Source: an uncultured Armatimonadota bacterium
GTDB taxonomy: Bacteria; Armatimonadota; Fimbriimonadia; Fimbriimonadales; Fimbriimonadaceae
Direction: 5' to 3'
Assembly (NCBI GenBank): GCA_903833215.1
Contig: CAILEM010000009.1
Coordinates: 124,001 to 188,000 of the forward strand
Length of the DNA: 64,000 nucleotides
Shown: positions 46,209-55,435 of the stretch, piece by piece
How positions within the stretch are numbered: the first letter of the stretch is position 1
Layout: each line of letters opens with the position of its first letter
Position numbers and translations under genes: made by a program
The notes under the pieces: generated by a model
Told to the model about the DNA's origin: nothing
Databases searched by the model: none
What the model saw: only the letters and a program-made list of their open reading frames with translations

Positions 46209-46796
46209 GTGAGGGAAATCCGTGATCAAGCCTCGGAACAAGCTCTTGTAGACCGCTGTCGCAAACAGGATTTTGAGGCGTTTGGCAAACTGGTCGATGC
46301 TTACCAAAATCGTGTTTTTGGATTTGTTCGACGAATGTTGCCGAACGCAGAAGAAGCCTCAGACGTCACACAAGAAGTATTTATCAAAGCCTTTCAGAAC
46401 TTTGCCCGTTTTGACGGACGCAGTTCGGTAAGGACTTGGCTATTTCGGATCGCCTACAATCTTTGTGTTGATCGATCTCGGAAAAATGATCGAAGCTTGT
46501 CAGAAGTAGGACTCGTCGATTCTTCTGACGGTGAGGAGTTTGATGTTGCCGACAGCCGGTGGCAGCCAGACCAGCTCATGATCGATTCAGAATTGATGAC
46601 CGTCATTGAAAGCGGAATTGCGTCCATGAGCGAGAAGCTACGAAGCGTCCTCATCCTCCACGATCAAGAGGATATGACCTACGAAGAGGTCGCTCAGATG
46701 CTTGATGTGCCAATCGGCACGGTCAAGAGTCGATTGTTTTTGGCCAGAGCCCATCTTCAGGATGTCTTGAAACGATATACGGAAGCTGGTGTATAG
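46209..46796 (+). CDS. ECF sigma factor (RpoE/SigW-like)
   Basis: 195 residues from GTG 46209 (AAGGG 5 nt upstream); the frame opens at 46113, and ATG 46176 is an alternative. Region 2: DVTQEVFIKAFQNFARFDG and WLFRIAYNLCVDRSRK; region 4: MSEKLRSVLILHDQEDMTYEEVAQMLDVPIGTVKSRL. A full-length stress-type ECF factor. It is followed by a membrane anti-sigma candidate and an RseB-like protein, so it probably responds to envelope stress and controls cell-wall genes such as the PBPs downstream. Confidence 0.94.
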   Translation: MREIRDQASEQALVDRCRKQDFEAFGKLVDAYQNRVFGFVRRMLPNAEEASDVTQEVFIKAFQNFARFDGRSSVRTWLFRIAYNLCVDRSRKNDRSLSEVGLVDSSDGEEFDVADSRWQPDQLMIDSELMTVIESGIASMSEKLRSVLILHDQEDMTYEEVAQMLDVPIGTVKSRLFLARAHLQDVLKRYTEAGV

Positions 46797-46800
46797 AAGA

Positions 46801-47247
46801 ATGAAAAGCAGAATGAAGCCTGTTGACAACGAAGTCGAAGATGCCAAGTTGAATAGCGCCGGTCAGATGGCGATCCGCTCAATGATCCAAGCATTGCCCG
46901 AGGAGCCGGTGAGCATGGCTTGGCGAAGCGCTTTGAATGAGCAATTGTTAGCGTCTGCTGCAAAGCAACGCAAGAAGCGCCGCCTTCTTTGGTTCGCGAG
47001 TCCTGCGGCAGGACTAACCCTCGTAACGGCTCTAGCATTTGTCGTCATGTTCCAGCCAGCCAAGCATATCGCTGCGAATGTATCAGATCACGGTGTTGAG
47101 TCGGCCATTCTAAGCGACCACCATTCGGCAACACTGACAAGCGAAGTAAGCACTGCGGGGCTTAATTTGAACGAGGTGACCAATGATGCGAATGAGTCTG
47201 ATCCGGTGGATGGCGTGTGGAGCGAGTCAGACGTAGAGAGTTTATGA
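46801..47247 (+). CDS. putative membrane anti-sigma factor
   Basis: 148 residues from ATG 46801. An N-terminal cytoplasmic helical part (about 1-60; IRSMIQALPEEPVSMAWRSALNEQLL), one transmembrane helix (LLWFASPAAGLTLVTALAFVVMF, about 65-88) and an exported acidic tail. There is no zinc motif. Position between an ECF sigma gene and an RseB-like gene gives the assignment. The stop overlaps the next start as ATGA. Confidence 0.75.
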   Translation: MKSRMKPVDNEVEDAKLNSAGQMAIRSMIQALPEEPVSMAWRSALNEQLLASAAKQRKKRRLLWFASPAAGLTLVTALAFVVMFQPAKHIAANVSDHGVESAILSDHHSATLTSEVSTAGLNLNEVTNDANESDPVDGVWSESDVESL

Positions 47248-48242
47248 GTTTGCGAGCGTTATCTGGGACCCTTTGCCTCGTTTTCGCAGCCTCAGTTGGC
47301 GCTCAAGGCAATGGGAGAGGTGCTCCACCGCGACTGAGAGGAGATGTTCCTCTGTTGCTGTTTAGGGCCATTCGGGCACAGCCGACACTCAAATACACTG
47401 GCACTTACATCGTCGAGTTCCGGCAAAGTAGTCCGCCAGTTCGACATCAGGAACTGATTACGCGCGATGGATCCCAGTATCGAATCGATTTTCCGACCGA
47501 CTCACAATTTGCGGGCCAAGTGATCGTCGAAGATAGCCACGTCCGATTGCACTATCACCCTATCGCGAACGAGATTATTCAGCAACCACCACGTCACGGT
47601 GAATCGTGGGAAAAGGTCGCGAATCTAGCGACCGATCCTAAGTTTCACCTGAGTACGGCAGAAGGTCAGGTTGTCGCCGGGTTGAAGACTGAGCAGTTGG
47701 TGGTTTCGGACAAGTTCGGAAATATCATTCAGCGCTTATTTATTGAGCCTAATTCTGGGGTGATCCTCAAACGGCAGATATTTGACCTGGTGGGAACTCA
47801 GGCAGGTTTCTTTGAGTTCACTCAGATCGACCTAGCACCCAAGATTGACCCGACTGCATTTGTGATCAAGAGAAAGAATGCAGCCGTGATCACGCCGGAA
47901 ACGCAGCTCCAAAGGGTCTGTAAACGTCAAGGTTTTGTCTACCGGGTTATTAATCCTTCATCGGGCTTTTTGCTTGAGTCGGCGATTGGAAGAAAGTTCG
48001 CGGGCATTCAAGGCATCGTTGAGACGTATGTTAACGGTCGCATTCGGCTATGGGTCTACATTCTGAAGTCACCGGTGGACCCGATGCGTTTACGACAGCA
48101 GGCTCGCAAGAGCGAGCACTTTTACTCATGGCATTCAGGAGAGGAAACGATCGTTCTCATTGGTAATCTGCCGGAAAAGAGCCTTGAGAATCTCGCTGGA
48201 GCGATGTCGGTTGGAACCCCACCGCCTCCTGCTAAGTTATAA
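47244..48242 (+). CDS. MucB/RseB-like sigma regulatory protein
   Basis: 332 residues from ATG 47244, overlapping the anti-sigma stop by 4 nt. A signal peptide (LRALSGTLCLVFAASVGAQ) is followed by a LolA/RseB-type beta domain (YTGTYIVEFRQ, ITRDGSQYRIDFP, VIVEDSHVRLHYHP, FIEPNSGVILKRQIFD) and a second domain after about residue 220 (VINPSSGFLLESAIG, WVYILKSP). RseB binds the anti-sigma factor in the periplasm and senses envelope damage. Third gene of the sigma operon. Confidence 0.8.
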   Translation: MSLRALSGTLCLVFAASVGAQGNGRGAPPRLRGDVPLLLFRAIRAQPTLKYTGTYIVEFRQSSPPVRHQELITRDGSQYRIDFPTDSQFAGQVIVEDSHVRLHYHPIANEIIQQPPRHGESWEKVANLATDPKFHLSTAEGQVVAGLKTEQLVVSDKFGNIIQRLFIEPNSGVILKRQIFDLVGTQAGFFEFTQIDLAPKIDPTAFVIKRKNAAVITPETQLQRVCKRQGFVYRVINPSSGFLLESAIGRKFAGIQGIVETYVNGRIRLWVYILKSPVDPMRLRQQARKSEHFYSWHSGEETIVLIGNLPEKSLENLAGAMSVGTPPPPAKL

Positions 48243-48248
48243 TTCGTT

Positions 48249-50585
48249 GTGGCTTCAACGACTCTGCCGCGTTCCAGCAAGAAGCGAAAGTCGCCTTGGG
48301 TACGCCTGCTGAAACAGGCGTTGGTTCTCTTTGCCACAATCCTCCTTATTGGTGCCTCTGTTCTCGGCTTCTTCTACTTCAATGCGAAGAAAGATGCCGA
48401 AGACAAGATGAACGATTTGCAGGCGCGAATCGACAGCGTCAACAAACCCACAACCAAGATTCTGAGCCGGGATGGAGTCGTGCTCTACAGCGTGAGTACC
48501 GAGAACAGGATTCCTCTCAAGCTGGACCAGATTCCCAAGTTCGTGCAAAACGCGGTCCTTGCCGCAGAAGATCACCGTTTCTACCAACACACTGGGGTCG
48601 ATATGACTTCGATGATGCGTGTTCTCATGGTGGATCTGAAAGGGCGCAAGCTTGCTCAGGGTGGCAGCACGATCACGATGCAACTTGTGAAGCTGCTCTT
48701 CAACGGTAGCTCCAAGACTTTGGGGCGCAAAATGAACGATATCGCCTATGCCCAGGTCATGGAGCAGAGGCTGCCTAAAGAGCGCATTCTTGAGCTGTAC
48801 CTGAACAAGGTCTACTTTGGTGAAGGAGCCTTTGGCATTGGCGAGGCCGCTAGGACGTACTTTGACAAGAGTATTGAAAAGCTGACGATCGGCGAGGCTG
48901 CCATGCTCGCTCGCTGTATTCGTCGGCCCAGCTACGAAAATCCGATCCGAGATATTGATGCCGCATTAGCCAACCGAGATGTCGTGCTCGGCATCATGCG
49001 TACGGACGGAACAATCAGCGATGACCAATACGACAAGGCGGTCGCCGAGAAGCCGAAGATCAGTGCGAAGTCGCGCAATGGCGGCGAATTCTACAAGCCT
49101 GGCACGGAGTATTTCGTCAACCATGTGAAGTCCTTCCTGGATAAGGATCTGGGCCTTGACCTGATCAATGGCGGCTATACCATCGAGACATCACTCGACT
49201 ATGGGCTTCAGAAACTTACGATGCATTCAGTCCGCGAGGTCGTCGATGACAACCCCAAAGTGAACCAGGGCGCATTCATGTCAATGGATAGCGATGGCTA
49301 CATCCTGTCTGAGGTGGGTGGGCTGAACTATAAAGACCATCAACAGAATCTGATCACGCAAGGTGGCCTTCAGCCCGGTTCCGGATTTAAGCCAATTGTC
49401 TATGCTACAGCCCTCAAAGCTGGTGTTATCACCATGGACAGCATGATCTCGAACGCGCCGATTCATGAAGTCGATCCCGTAACAGGTCGGAAATGGGATC
49501 CAGGTAACTCAAGTAGGAAGGAAAACCACTCCAGCTATGGGCTAAGGACAGCACTGGCTATGTCGGTGAATCTTTGCGCTATTCATACAATTCAAGAAGT
49601 CAGTCCATCCCTTGTTGTGCAAACTGCCTACGATAACTTCGGCTTCCGTTCGAAGCTGGCTCCCTATGCACCATTAGCCCTTGGTTCCAGTGCTGTGACA
49701 CCGATCGAGATGGCGGAAGCCTATTCTGTCTTCATGCTCCATGGAGATCGCGTTCGCCCACAACCGGTTATGAGGGTAACGGATTCTGACGGAAAGATCG
49801 TCAAGCAGTACGAGGCGCAAAAATTTGTGGGTGCTTTCGATCCAGTTGTATCTGACGAAGTTGATGAGCTGTTGAGAGGTGTCGTTGAGTACGGGACCGG
49901 TACCGCAGCGAATGTTGTGCCAAATGCCAGAGGCAAAACAGGGACTTCGAATGAAGGCAAAGACCTTTGGTTTACTGGCTACGCAGACGGTGTTTTAGGC
50001 GTCGGCTGGACCGGGCGTGAGAGAAAGATCAAAGGAGTCTGGGCTCCACAGAAAACGGGTGACGAAGAGTTTGGTGGAACCGTCACCGCGAAGATTTGGG
50101 CCAAGGTGATGAAAGTTGCTTGCGAGCGCTACGGCAAAGTCCAGGCTGGAAAGCCAATCGACGCGCCAAAGCCAAAGGATATCTCTCAGGAACCTAGTGC
50201 CGATGTAGATCCCGATTTGGCAGCCCCAGCGGGAGATACCAAAGCAGGGAGTACTGTGGATGAGGCTGGGAACCCAATCCCGGAGGGAGCAGAGATTAAA
50301 CCCGGAGAGACCGTCCCTCCCATAAAGCCGGAAGCTGGCGATGGCAAGGTGAAACCTGGCGTAGATAAGGGCCAGGGCCCAACTGCACCGCCTACGGCAA
50401 AGCCGCCTAAAACGAAGCGCCCGGCAAAGCGGGAAGATGAACCATTACCGGATACGATCATCGTAGATATTTGCCAAGACTCGGGCTTGATTGCGAACCC
50501 GTATTGTAACGAAACGGTAACTCGCACGTTTAGGCGTGGAAAAGAGCCCAAGCGCAAGTGCCAGATTCATGGGCCAGGCGGATAG
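48249..50585 (+). CDS. class A penicillin-binding protein (PBP1A-type)
   Basis: 778 residues from GTG 48249. One N-terminal membrane helix (about 24-45). The GT51 glycosyltransferase domain has the catalytic Glu in AAEDHRFYQHTG and GGSTITMQLVKLLF. The transpeptidase domain has SxxK (GSGFK), SxN (MSVNLCA) and KTG (RGKTGTSNEGKD). The C-terminal 130 residues are a Pro/Lys-rich linker and a Cys pair region (ICQDSGLIANPYCNETV). It builds and cross-links peptidoglycan. It lies 6 nt after the RseB-like gene and 4 nt before the PBP2 gene, so probably in the sigma operon. Confidence 0.95.
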   Translation: MASTTLPRSSKKRKSPWVRLLKQALVLFATILLIGASVLGFFYFNAKKDAEDKMNDLQARIDSVNKPTTKILSRDGVVLYSVSTENRIPLKLDQIPKFVQNAVLAAEDHRFYQHTGVDMTSMMRVLMVDLKGRKLAQGGSTITMQLVKLLFNGSSKTLGRKMNDIAYAQVMEQRLPKERILELYLNKVYFGEGAFGIGEAARTYFDKSIEKLTIGEAAMLARCIRRPSYENPIRDIDAALANRDVVLGIMRTDGTISDDQYDKAVAEKPKISAKSRNGGEFYKPGTEYFVNHVKSFLDKDLGLDLINGGYTIETSLDYGLQKLTMHSVREVVDDNPKVNQGAFMSMDSDGYILSEVGGLNYKDHQQNLITQGGLQPGSGFKPIVYATALKAGVITMDSMISNAPIHEVDPVTGRKWDPGNSSRKENHSSYGLRTALAMSVNLCAIHTIQEVSPSLVVQTAYDNFGFRSKLAPYAPLALGSSAVTPIEMAEAYSVFMLHGDRVRPQPVMRVTDSDGKIVKQYEAQKFVGAFDPVVSDEVDELLRGVVEYGTGTAANVVPNARGKTGTSNEGKDLWFTGYADGVLGVGWTGRERKIKGVWAPQKTGDEEFGGTVTAKIWAKVMKVACERYGKVQAGKPIDAPKPKDISQEPSADVDPDLAAPAGDTKAGSTVDEAGNPIPEGAEIKPGETVPPIKPEAGDGKVKPGVDKGQGPTAPPTAKPPKTKRPAKREDEPLPDTIIVDICQDSGLIANPYCNETVTRTFRRGKEPKRKCQIHGPGG

Positions 50586-50589
50586 CTAA

Positions 50590-52494
50590 ATGTCGGTCAT
50601 TCATACACCTCGAAAACCGGATCTCGATTTCCGGATGCTCGTTTTTCCTGGCGTAATGTTGTGTGCCTTTTCGGTGCTGTTCATGCGCCTTTGGTATTTC
50701 CAAGTAGTCAAGGCGCAGGAGTTGGTAGAAAAGGCCGATGCTTCTCGGACAATCGAAGTCACGCAACCGGCACCAAGGGGACTGATCTACGACCGAAACG
50801 GCGAACTGATCGCCGGTGTCAAGCCAGAATTCGTCGTAACGGCAATGCCGACGGTTTTAAAGAAGCATCCAGAGGTTCTCGACAAGGTCGCGGCAATACT
50901 GGGCGTGAGTGTCGATAAGTTCGATATGAAGTTGAAAGAGGCGGAGACGCGTCCCGATCTCTTCTCACCCATTTACGTGGGCGCGGATATGCAGGCGGGA
51001 ATCAAGATCGGTGAAACGCGAGACGACCTGCCAGGAATTGGGGTTCAGCTTCAACCGATGCGCTATTACCCCGACACCAAGAGCTTTACGCACCTTCTCG
51101 GCTACGTCTGGACACCTAACGACAAAGACATTAAGCGCATCGAAGACCAGAACCGAAAACCTGCCGATTACGTTGGTAAAGCTGGCATTGAAAGGGCCTT
51201 TGAAACGACCCTTATGGGTGACCCCGGACGTGAGCAACGTGAGATTGATGCCAAACGGCGATCCGTTCGCTCTATGGGCGGAGATGCCCCCAATCCAGGA
51301 GATCAGCTTATTCTGAGTATCGACTCCAAACTCCAAAAGTTCGCCACTGAATTCATGGCGAAGAATCGCTACGTTGGCGGAGTGGTCGCCCTTGATCCGA
51401 AAACTGGCGAAGTTCTTTGCTTGGTAAGCAGTCCAACTTTTGATCAGAATTTGTTTACGCGGGGGATTTCCGCCACTGATTGGAAAGGTCTCTCCGACCC
51501 CGAGCATAACCAGCCGCTACTGAATCGCGCTATCGGATCGAGTTATGCCCCAGGATCTACATTTAAGATTGTGACGAGCATCGCGGCATATGAATCCGGG
51601 AAGTTTGATTCCGGGACCCACTTCAAATGTGATGGCGGAATAAAGGTCGGCAATAAGTTCTTCAAGTGCTTGGGCTATCACGGCTCGATTGGCTACAACG
51701 ACGCGATGGCTAAGTCGTGCAACAGCTACTTCTACCAACTGGGAAGAAATGTTGGACCCGATGCGCTTCGACAGGCTTGTTACGACGTTGGGCTTGGCCA
51801 GAAGCAGGGAATCGAAATCGGTGAATCCTCCAAGGGGGTAATTCCTACCGAAGAATATCTGGAACGGTATTACCGCAGAACCCGGAACATCTGGCACACC
51901 GGTGACATGATGAATTTCTCCATCGGGCAAGGCTTCGTCTCAGCAACACCGCTTCAGCTTGCGAATCTGGCAGCTTTGGTTGCCAACAATGGCACCAACT
52001 ACAAGCCCCATCTGGTCAGGGAGATCCGCGCGGCGAATGGAAAAGGGCCGGTGCAGGAAATAAAGCCGGAAGTGCTTCATCACGTTCAGGCATCGTCGGA
52101 ATTCTGGTCCGAATTACAAGGCGCTCTCGTCGGGGTCGTCGACCACGGTACTGCGACGAAGGCGAAAATCCCTGGCGTCATTTGGGGCGGAAAAACGGGA
52201 AGTGCAGAGCACGGTACCGACAAGTCCGGCAAAACAAAGACTCACGCCATATTTGTAGGTTTTGCGCCGGCGAAAGATCCCAAGATCGCCCTATGTATTC
52301 TCATTGAAGGAGTCGGCCACGGAGGAGACTTCGCAGCAGAACCCGCTAAAGATATTGTTGAGGCCTACTTGGCCGAAGGCAAATCCAAGGATTTAGCGGC
52401 ACCAGGTTCGGCAGGTAGGGCGATCGGCTTGGCAAATTCGGCACCAGCGGCATCAGCCTCTCCTGCTTTGACTCGATCTCCAACCGCACGGTAA
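50590..52494 (+). CDS. mrdA: penicillin-binding protein 2
   Basis: 634 residues. An N-terminal membrane anchor (LVFPGVMLCAFSVLFMRLWYF), the PBP dimerisation domain (PRGLIYDRNGELIA) and the transpeptidase domain with SxxK (APGSTFKI), SxN (AKSCNSYF) and KTG (GGKTGSAEH). PBP2 is the elongation-specific transpeptidase of the rod complex; no rodA or mreB is in view. The last 43 codons, an Ala/Ser/Pro-rich tail, overlap the convergent O-antigen-ligase gene by 130 nt on the other strand. Confidence 0.95.
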   Translation: MSVIHTPRKPDLDFRMLVFPGVMLCAFSVLFMRLWYFQVVKAQELVEKADASRTIEVTQPAPRGLIYDRNGELIAGVKPEFVVTAMPTVLKKHPEVLDKVAAILGVSVDKFDMKLKEAETRPDLFSPIYVGADMQAGIKIGETRDDLPGIGVQLQPMRYYPDTKSFTHLLGYVWTPNDKDIKRIEDQNRKPADYVGKAGIERAFETTLMGDPGREQREIDAKRRSVRSMGGDAPNPGDQLILSIDSKLQKFATEFMAKNRYVGGVVALDPKTGEVLCLVSSPTFDQNLFTRGISATDWKGLSDPEHNQPLLNRAIGSSYAPGSTFKIVTSIAAYESGKFDSGTHFKCDGGIKVGNKFFKCLGYHGSIGYNDAMAKSCNSYFYQLGRNVGPDALRQACYDVGLGQKQGIEIGESSKGVIPTEEYLERYYRRTRNIWHTGDMMNFSIGQGFVSATPLQLANLAALVANNGTNYKPHLVREIRAANGKGPVQEIKPEVLHHVQASSEFWSELQGALVGVVDHGTATKAKIPGVIWGGKTGSAEHGTDKSGKTKTHAIFVGFAPAKDPKIALCILIEGVGHGGDFAAEPAKDIVEAYLAEGKSKDLAAPGSAGRAIGLANSAPAASASPALTRSPTAR

Positions 52495-54539
52495 GCGTCC
52501 GACAGGGATTTTGCGGCGACGAGTGCTTCTGCCATCTTCTTTTCTGCGGCCTTGATATCCTCACCACCGTACGCCATCGGGCCATCAGCATTGTTCGCAA
52601 AGCGAAGGATCTGCGGCACGGTTACAGCGAGGTACTGCTTGAAACCGTCGATAGCTGGCTGAAGGAGGGCGGCCTTCTTAGCAGGGTCGCTCTCTTTGAT
52701 CGCCAATCGGCACCGTGCCGAATAGGTAGCGGTTTCGACAAGCTCAGGAAGACTCCTGACCTTGAAGTAGTCGGTCTGCTCAACCTTAACCAAGACCTTT
52801 AGGGTTTCGGTGGCTTTGTCAAACTCGCCCATCGTTTCCTGCAACTCAGCGAGCTGGGTAAGAGTGTTGAGGTTATTGGGGTCCGTTTGAGCCGCCCGCT
52901 GCAACGCACTTAGGGCGTCACTAAATCGTCCGGCCCCTGCCTCCAGACGTGCAAGAAATCGCAGGTTGCGGGTGCTTGGTGCCAGTTCTACAGCCTTCAC
53001 TGCGTATGCGAGGCGCACGTTTGCCTCTTGGGTGACAAGCGCCGACATGTACCAAATGTCTCCATCCCAAGGCGCAGATGATCTCAGCGACTCCAGTCGA
53101 CTCCGCGCATCGTTTCCGGCACCCGTGGTCATCAAGCCGCGTGCCTGTCCCCTTGAAGCTTCCGTAATCCCAAGAAACAGAAGGAACAGCGTTACGCTGC
53201 TGACTCCGAAGGCAGCGATCCTGCGCAGGGCAGATGGGAGAAATTCGGGTGCAACTGCATCAGAACTAAGGAGTAGTCCCAATCCGATGAGCATAAACAC
53301 AATCAGACCAACACCGTAGTAGGAAAAATCACTGTCGATGAGGCTGTGCATGGCAACAGATGCGACCGCGGCAAACACGCTGGCGCGCATCACGTTCTGC
53401 GGTGACTGCAACTTCCGACCGCCTCGTAGGAGCAGCAGACCCCAGAAGCCCAAGGCACTGATCAAGAGCAATGGGGCTATGACACTCGCTTCTGCGCCGA
53501 GTTGCAGATACGCTTGGTGAGCGAAGTGCGTCTGGGTCGTCAGACCAGGCCGGGCGGATTCAAATTGAAACGTTCCGATCCCAACCCCTGTTGGGCTCTG
53601 TTGCATCAGTTTCAGAGAGCTCTTCCAGAGCAATTTTCGAAAACCGACAGATTGATCGGCAGTGGCGCCCGCATTCAGGAACCTGGCTCCAGGGCTATTG
53701 TTCGTCGCCTGGGTCGCTGCCTTTGGCTGGGCAGAAAGGGCGATTGCGAGGAGCGCGACAACACCAATCGTGCCGCCTACCATCGCGACGGCTCTGCCAA
53801 TTTCCTTTTTAGGTAGCCACAGAACCAGCAACAAGGCAAAGATGAAGAGTGAGCCGAGAAGGGCGACCAAGGCACCTTTGCTCTGAGATAAGAAAATCGC
53901 AAGACCAATCGCCACGCACCCGATGCTAACGCCGAGCGAGGCAAGCTTCTTTGCGTTGAGTGCTTGTCCTAACCCAAGAAAGATCCCCACCGTGAGGATC
54001 GCCGCCATCGCATTCGGACCAACCCATTGGGGGAAGATGCGCCAGGTGGGATCAATCGCCTTCATGTTCCCATATTCACGAATCCCGAGCCAAGCGAGAA
54101 CGACGCATCCGGCAAAGATGGAGCTTAGCAACAGCATCGGACCCCGCTGTCGCCCCCCTGCGGCAACGACCGCAAATAGAGTGATTCCGTAAGTCAACCA
54201 CTCCATGGCGGCAGGTATCGAAGCACCTCGAAAACTTGAGATACTCACCGTCGTAAGGATCAGACCCAGGAGTGCCATCAGGAGCCCGCTGACAGTGTTG
54301 TTAGGTACCTGGAGTATCTTTCGCTGCAGAAGCATGACGGCGAGCGCACTCGTACATAGCAGCGCTAGAATCGCATGCGAAAGCGTCGGTGTTTCCGATG
54401 CCCCCATCAGGGCACTTATCCAAGGATCAGACCCAGGTGTCATCGCAAGGGAGTCGACCGCGACCTGGCCTCCAATGAGTGGAGCTAGGAATCCAGCGAT
54501 GGCCAGCAATACGAGAGGTATGTCGAGTTTCTTGATCAC
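52365..54539 (-). CDS. O-antigen ligase/polymerase-like membrane protein with TPR domain
   Basis: 724 residues. About ten transmembrane helices in residues 1-440, with the Wzy_C/WaaL-type loop around GVGIGTFQFESARPG and THFAHQAYLQLGAE (conserved His). A C-terminal soluble region (about 475-690) carries TPR-like repeats (ALSALQRAAQTDPNNLNTLTQLAEL). It would ligate or polymerise a lipid-linked glycan at the outer face of the inner membrane. The start overlaps the GT2 gene stop (54536-54539). Confidence 0.88.
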   Translation of the reverse strand: MIKKLDIPLVLLAIAGFLAPLIGGQVAVDSLAMTPGSDPWISALMGASETPTLSHAILALLCTSALAVMLLQRKILQVPNNTVSGLLMALLGLILTTVSISSFRGASIPAAMEWLTYGITLFAVVAAGGRQRGPMLLLSSIFAGCVVLAWLGIREYGNMKAIDPTWRIFPQWVGPNAMAAILTVGIFLGLGQALNAKKLASLGVSIGCVAIGLAIFLSQSKGALVALLGSLFIFALLLVLWLPKKEIGRAVAMVGGTIGVVALLAIALSAQPKAATQATNNSPGARFLNAGATADQSVGFRKLLWKSSLKLMQQSPTGVGIGTFQFESARPGLTTQTHFAHQAYLQLGAEASVIAPLLLISALGFWGLLLLRGGRKLQSPQNVMRASVFAAVASVAMHSLIDSDFSYYGVGLIVFMLIGLGLLLSSDAVAPEFLPSALRRIAAFGVSSVTLFLLFLGITEASRGQARGLMTTGAGNDARSRLESLRSSAPWDGDIWYMSALVTQEANVRLAYAVKAVELAPSTRNLRFLARLEAGAGRFSDALSALQRAAQTDPNNLNTLTQLAELQETMGEFDKATETLKVLVKVEQTDYFKVRSLPELVETATYSARCRLAIKESDPAKKAALLQPAIDGFKQYLAVTVPQILRFANNADGPMAYGGEDIKAAEKKMAEALVAAKSLSDAYRAVGDRVKAGEADAAGAEFAKPIALPAEPGAAKSLDLPSAK

Positions 54540-55435
54540 TTTTGTCGGTTCCGCTTGATTTTGTCCAGTTTGTTTTGGGTGATGAAAAGACCAGCTCGGA
54601 TCCCTAGCATTACGGCCGCACCGGCGAGGGCAAACGGCCTCAGCGGAGCTGAGATCTCGGGAACCATGTTCTTTTTGTAGAACCGAAACATCGAACGGTG
54701 GAAGCGTCCAATCATTCGATTTGGAGCCTTATCCGTACTGCGTCCGATTGCATGTGTCACCACCGCATCCGGCACGTACATCACCTTAAAGCCAGCCTTC
54801 CATGTCCGGAAGCACCAGTCAACGTCTTCGCAATACATAAAGTATTCCGGGTCAAAGGCACCGATCTTCTCAATCACTTCGGCTCGGGCTAGAAACGCAC
54901 ATCCACTGACCCAGTCCACTTCCCGTGGACCGTCGTGGGTCCAATCGAGCATAAGATACTCTCGCGTGAACTTGTTCTTGGGGAACAGGCGGCCGAGCAC
55001 GGTGTTGCGAAAGAGCGCGGCGATAGGATTAGGGAATCGACGGCAACTGAGTTGAAGCGACCCATCCGGGTTCAAAACCTTGGGGCCGATGATTCCGGCC
55101 TGAGGATTCGCGGCAATGTAATCCAGAAGCCTTCGAATGGCACCTGGATGAACTGTTGCATCGGAGTTTAGGAGGAAGACATGTGGAGCCTCTCTGCGTT
55201 CGATGGCGAAGTTGTGTCCACCCGTAAATCCAAGATTGGAGGTCATCCTAAACAACCGGACCCATGGGAACGACTGTTCAACCATGTCGGGGGAACCGTC
55301 TTCGCTGTTATTGTCGACGACAATGACTTCAAATCGCGCTTCAGCCTGGGCTGCTTCCAAGCTTGAAAGGCAATCCCTCAGGTCCTGCGTGGTATTCCAA
55401 CTGCAAATCGTAACGCTAAGCTCTAAATCCGGCAT
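54536..55435 (-). CDS. GT2 glycosyltransferase (rhamnosyltransferase-like)
   Basis: 299 residues with the GT-A fold: SVTICSWNTTQDLRDCLSSL, VDNNSEDGSPDMV, the nucleotide-sugar motif LLNSDATVHPG and the YCEDVDWCFRTWKAGFK segment (conserved acidic pair). A hydrophobic or basic C-terminal helix probably docks on the membrane. The family adds rhamnose or similar sugars to polysaccharide. It overlaps the O-antigen-ligase gene by 4 nt and the second GT2 gene by 20 nt. Confidence 0.92.
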   Translation of the reverse strand: MPDLELSVTICSWNTTQDLRDCLSSLEAAQAEARFEVIVVDNNSEDGSPDMVEQSFPWVRLFRMTSNLGFTGGHNFAIERREAPHVFLLNSDATVHPGAIRRLLDYIAANPQAGIIGPKVLNPDGSLQLSCRRFPNPIAALFRNTVLGRLFPKNKFTREYLMLDWTHDGPREVDWVSGCAFLARAEVIEKIGAFDPEYFMYCEDVDWCFRTWKAGFKVMYVPDAVVTHAIGRSTDKAPNRMIGRFHRSMFRFYKKNMVPEISAPLRPFALAGAAVMLGIRAGLFITQNKLDKIKRNRQK

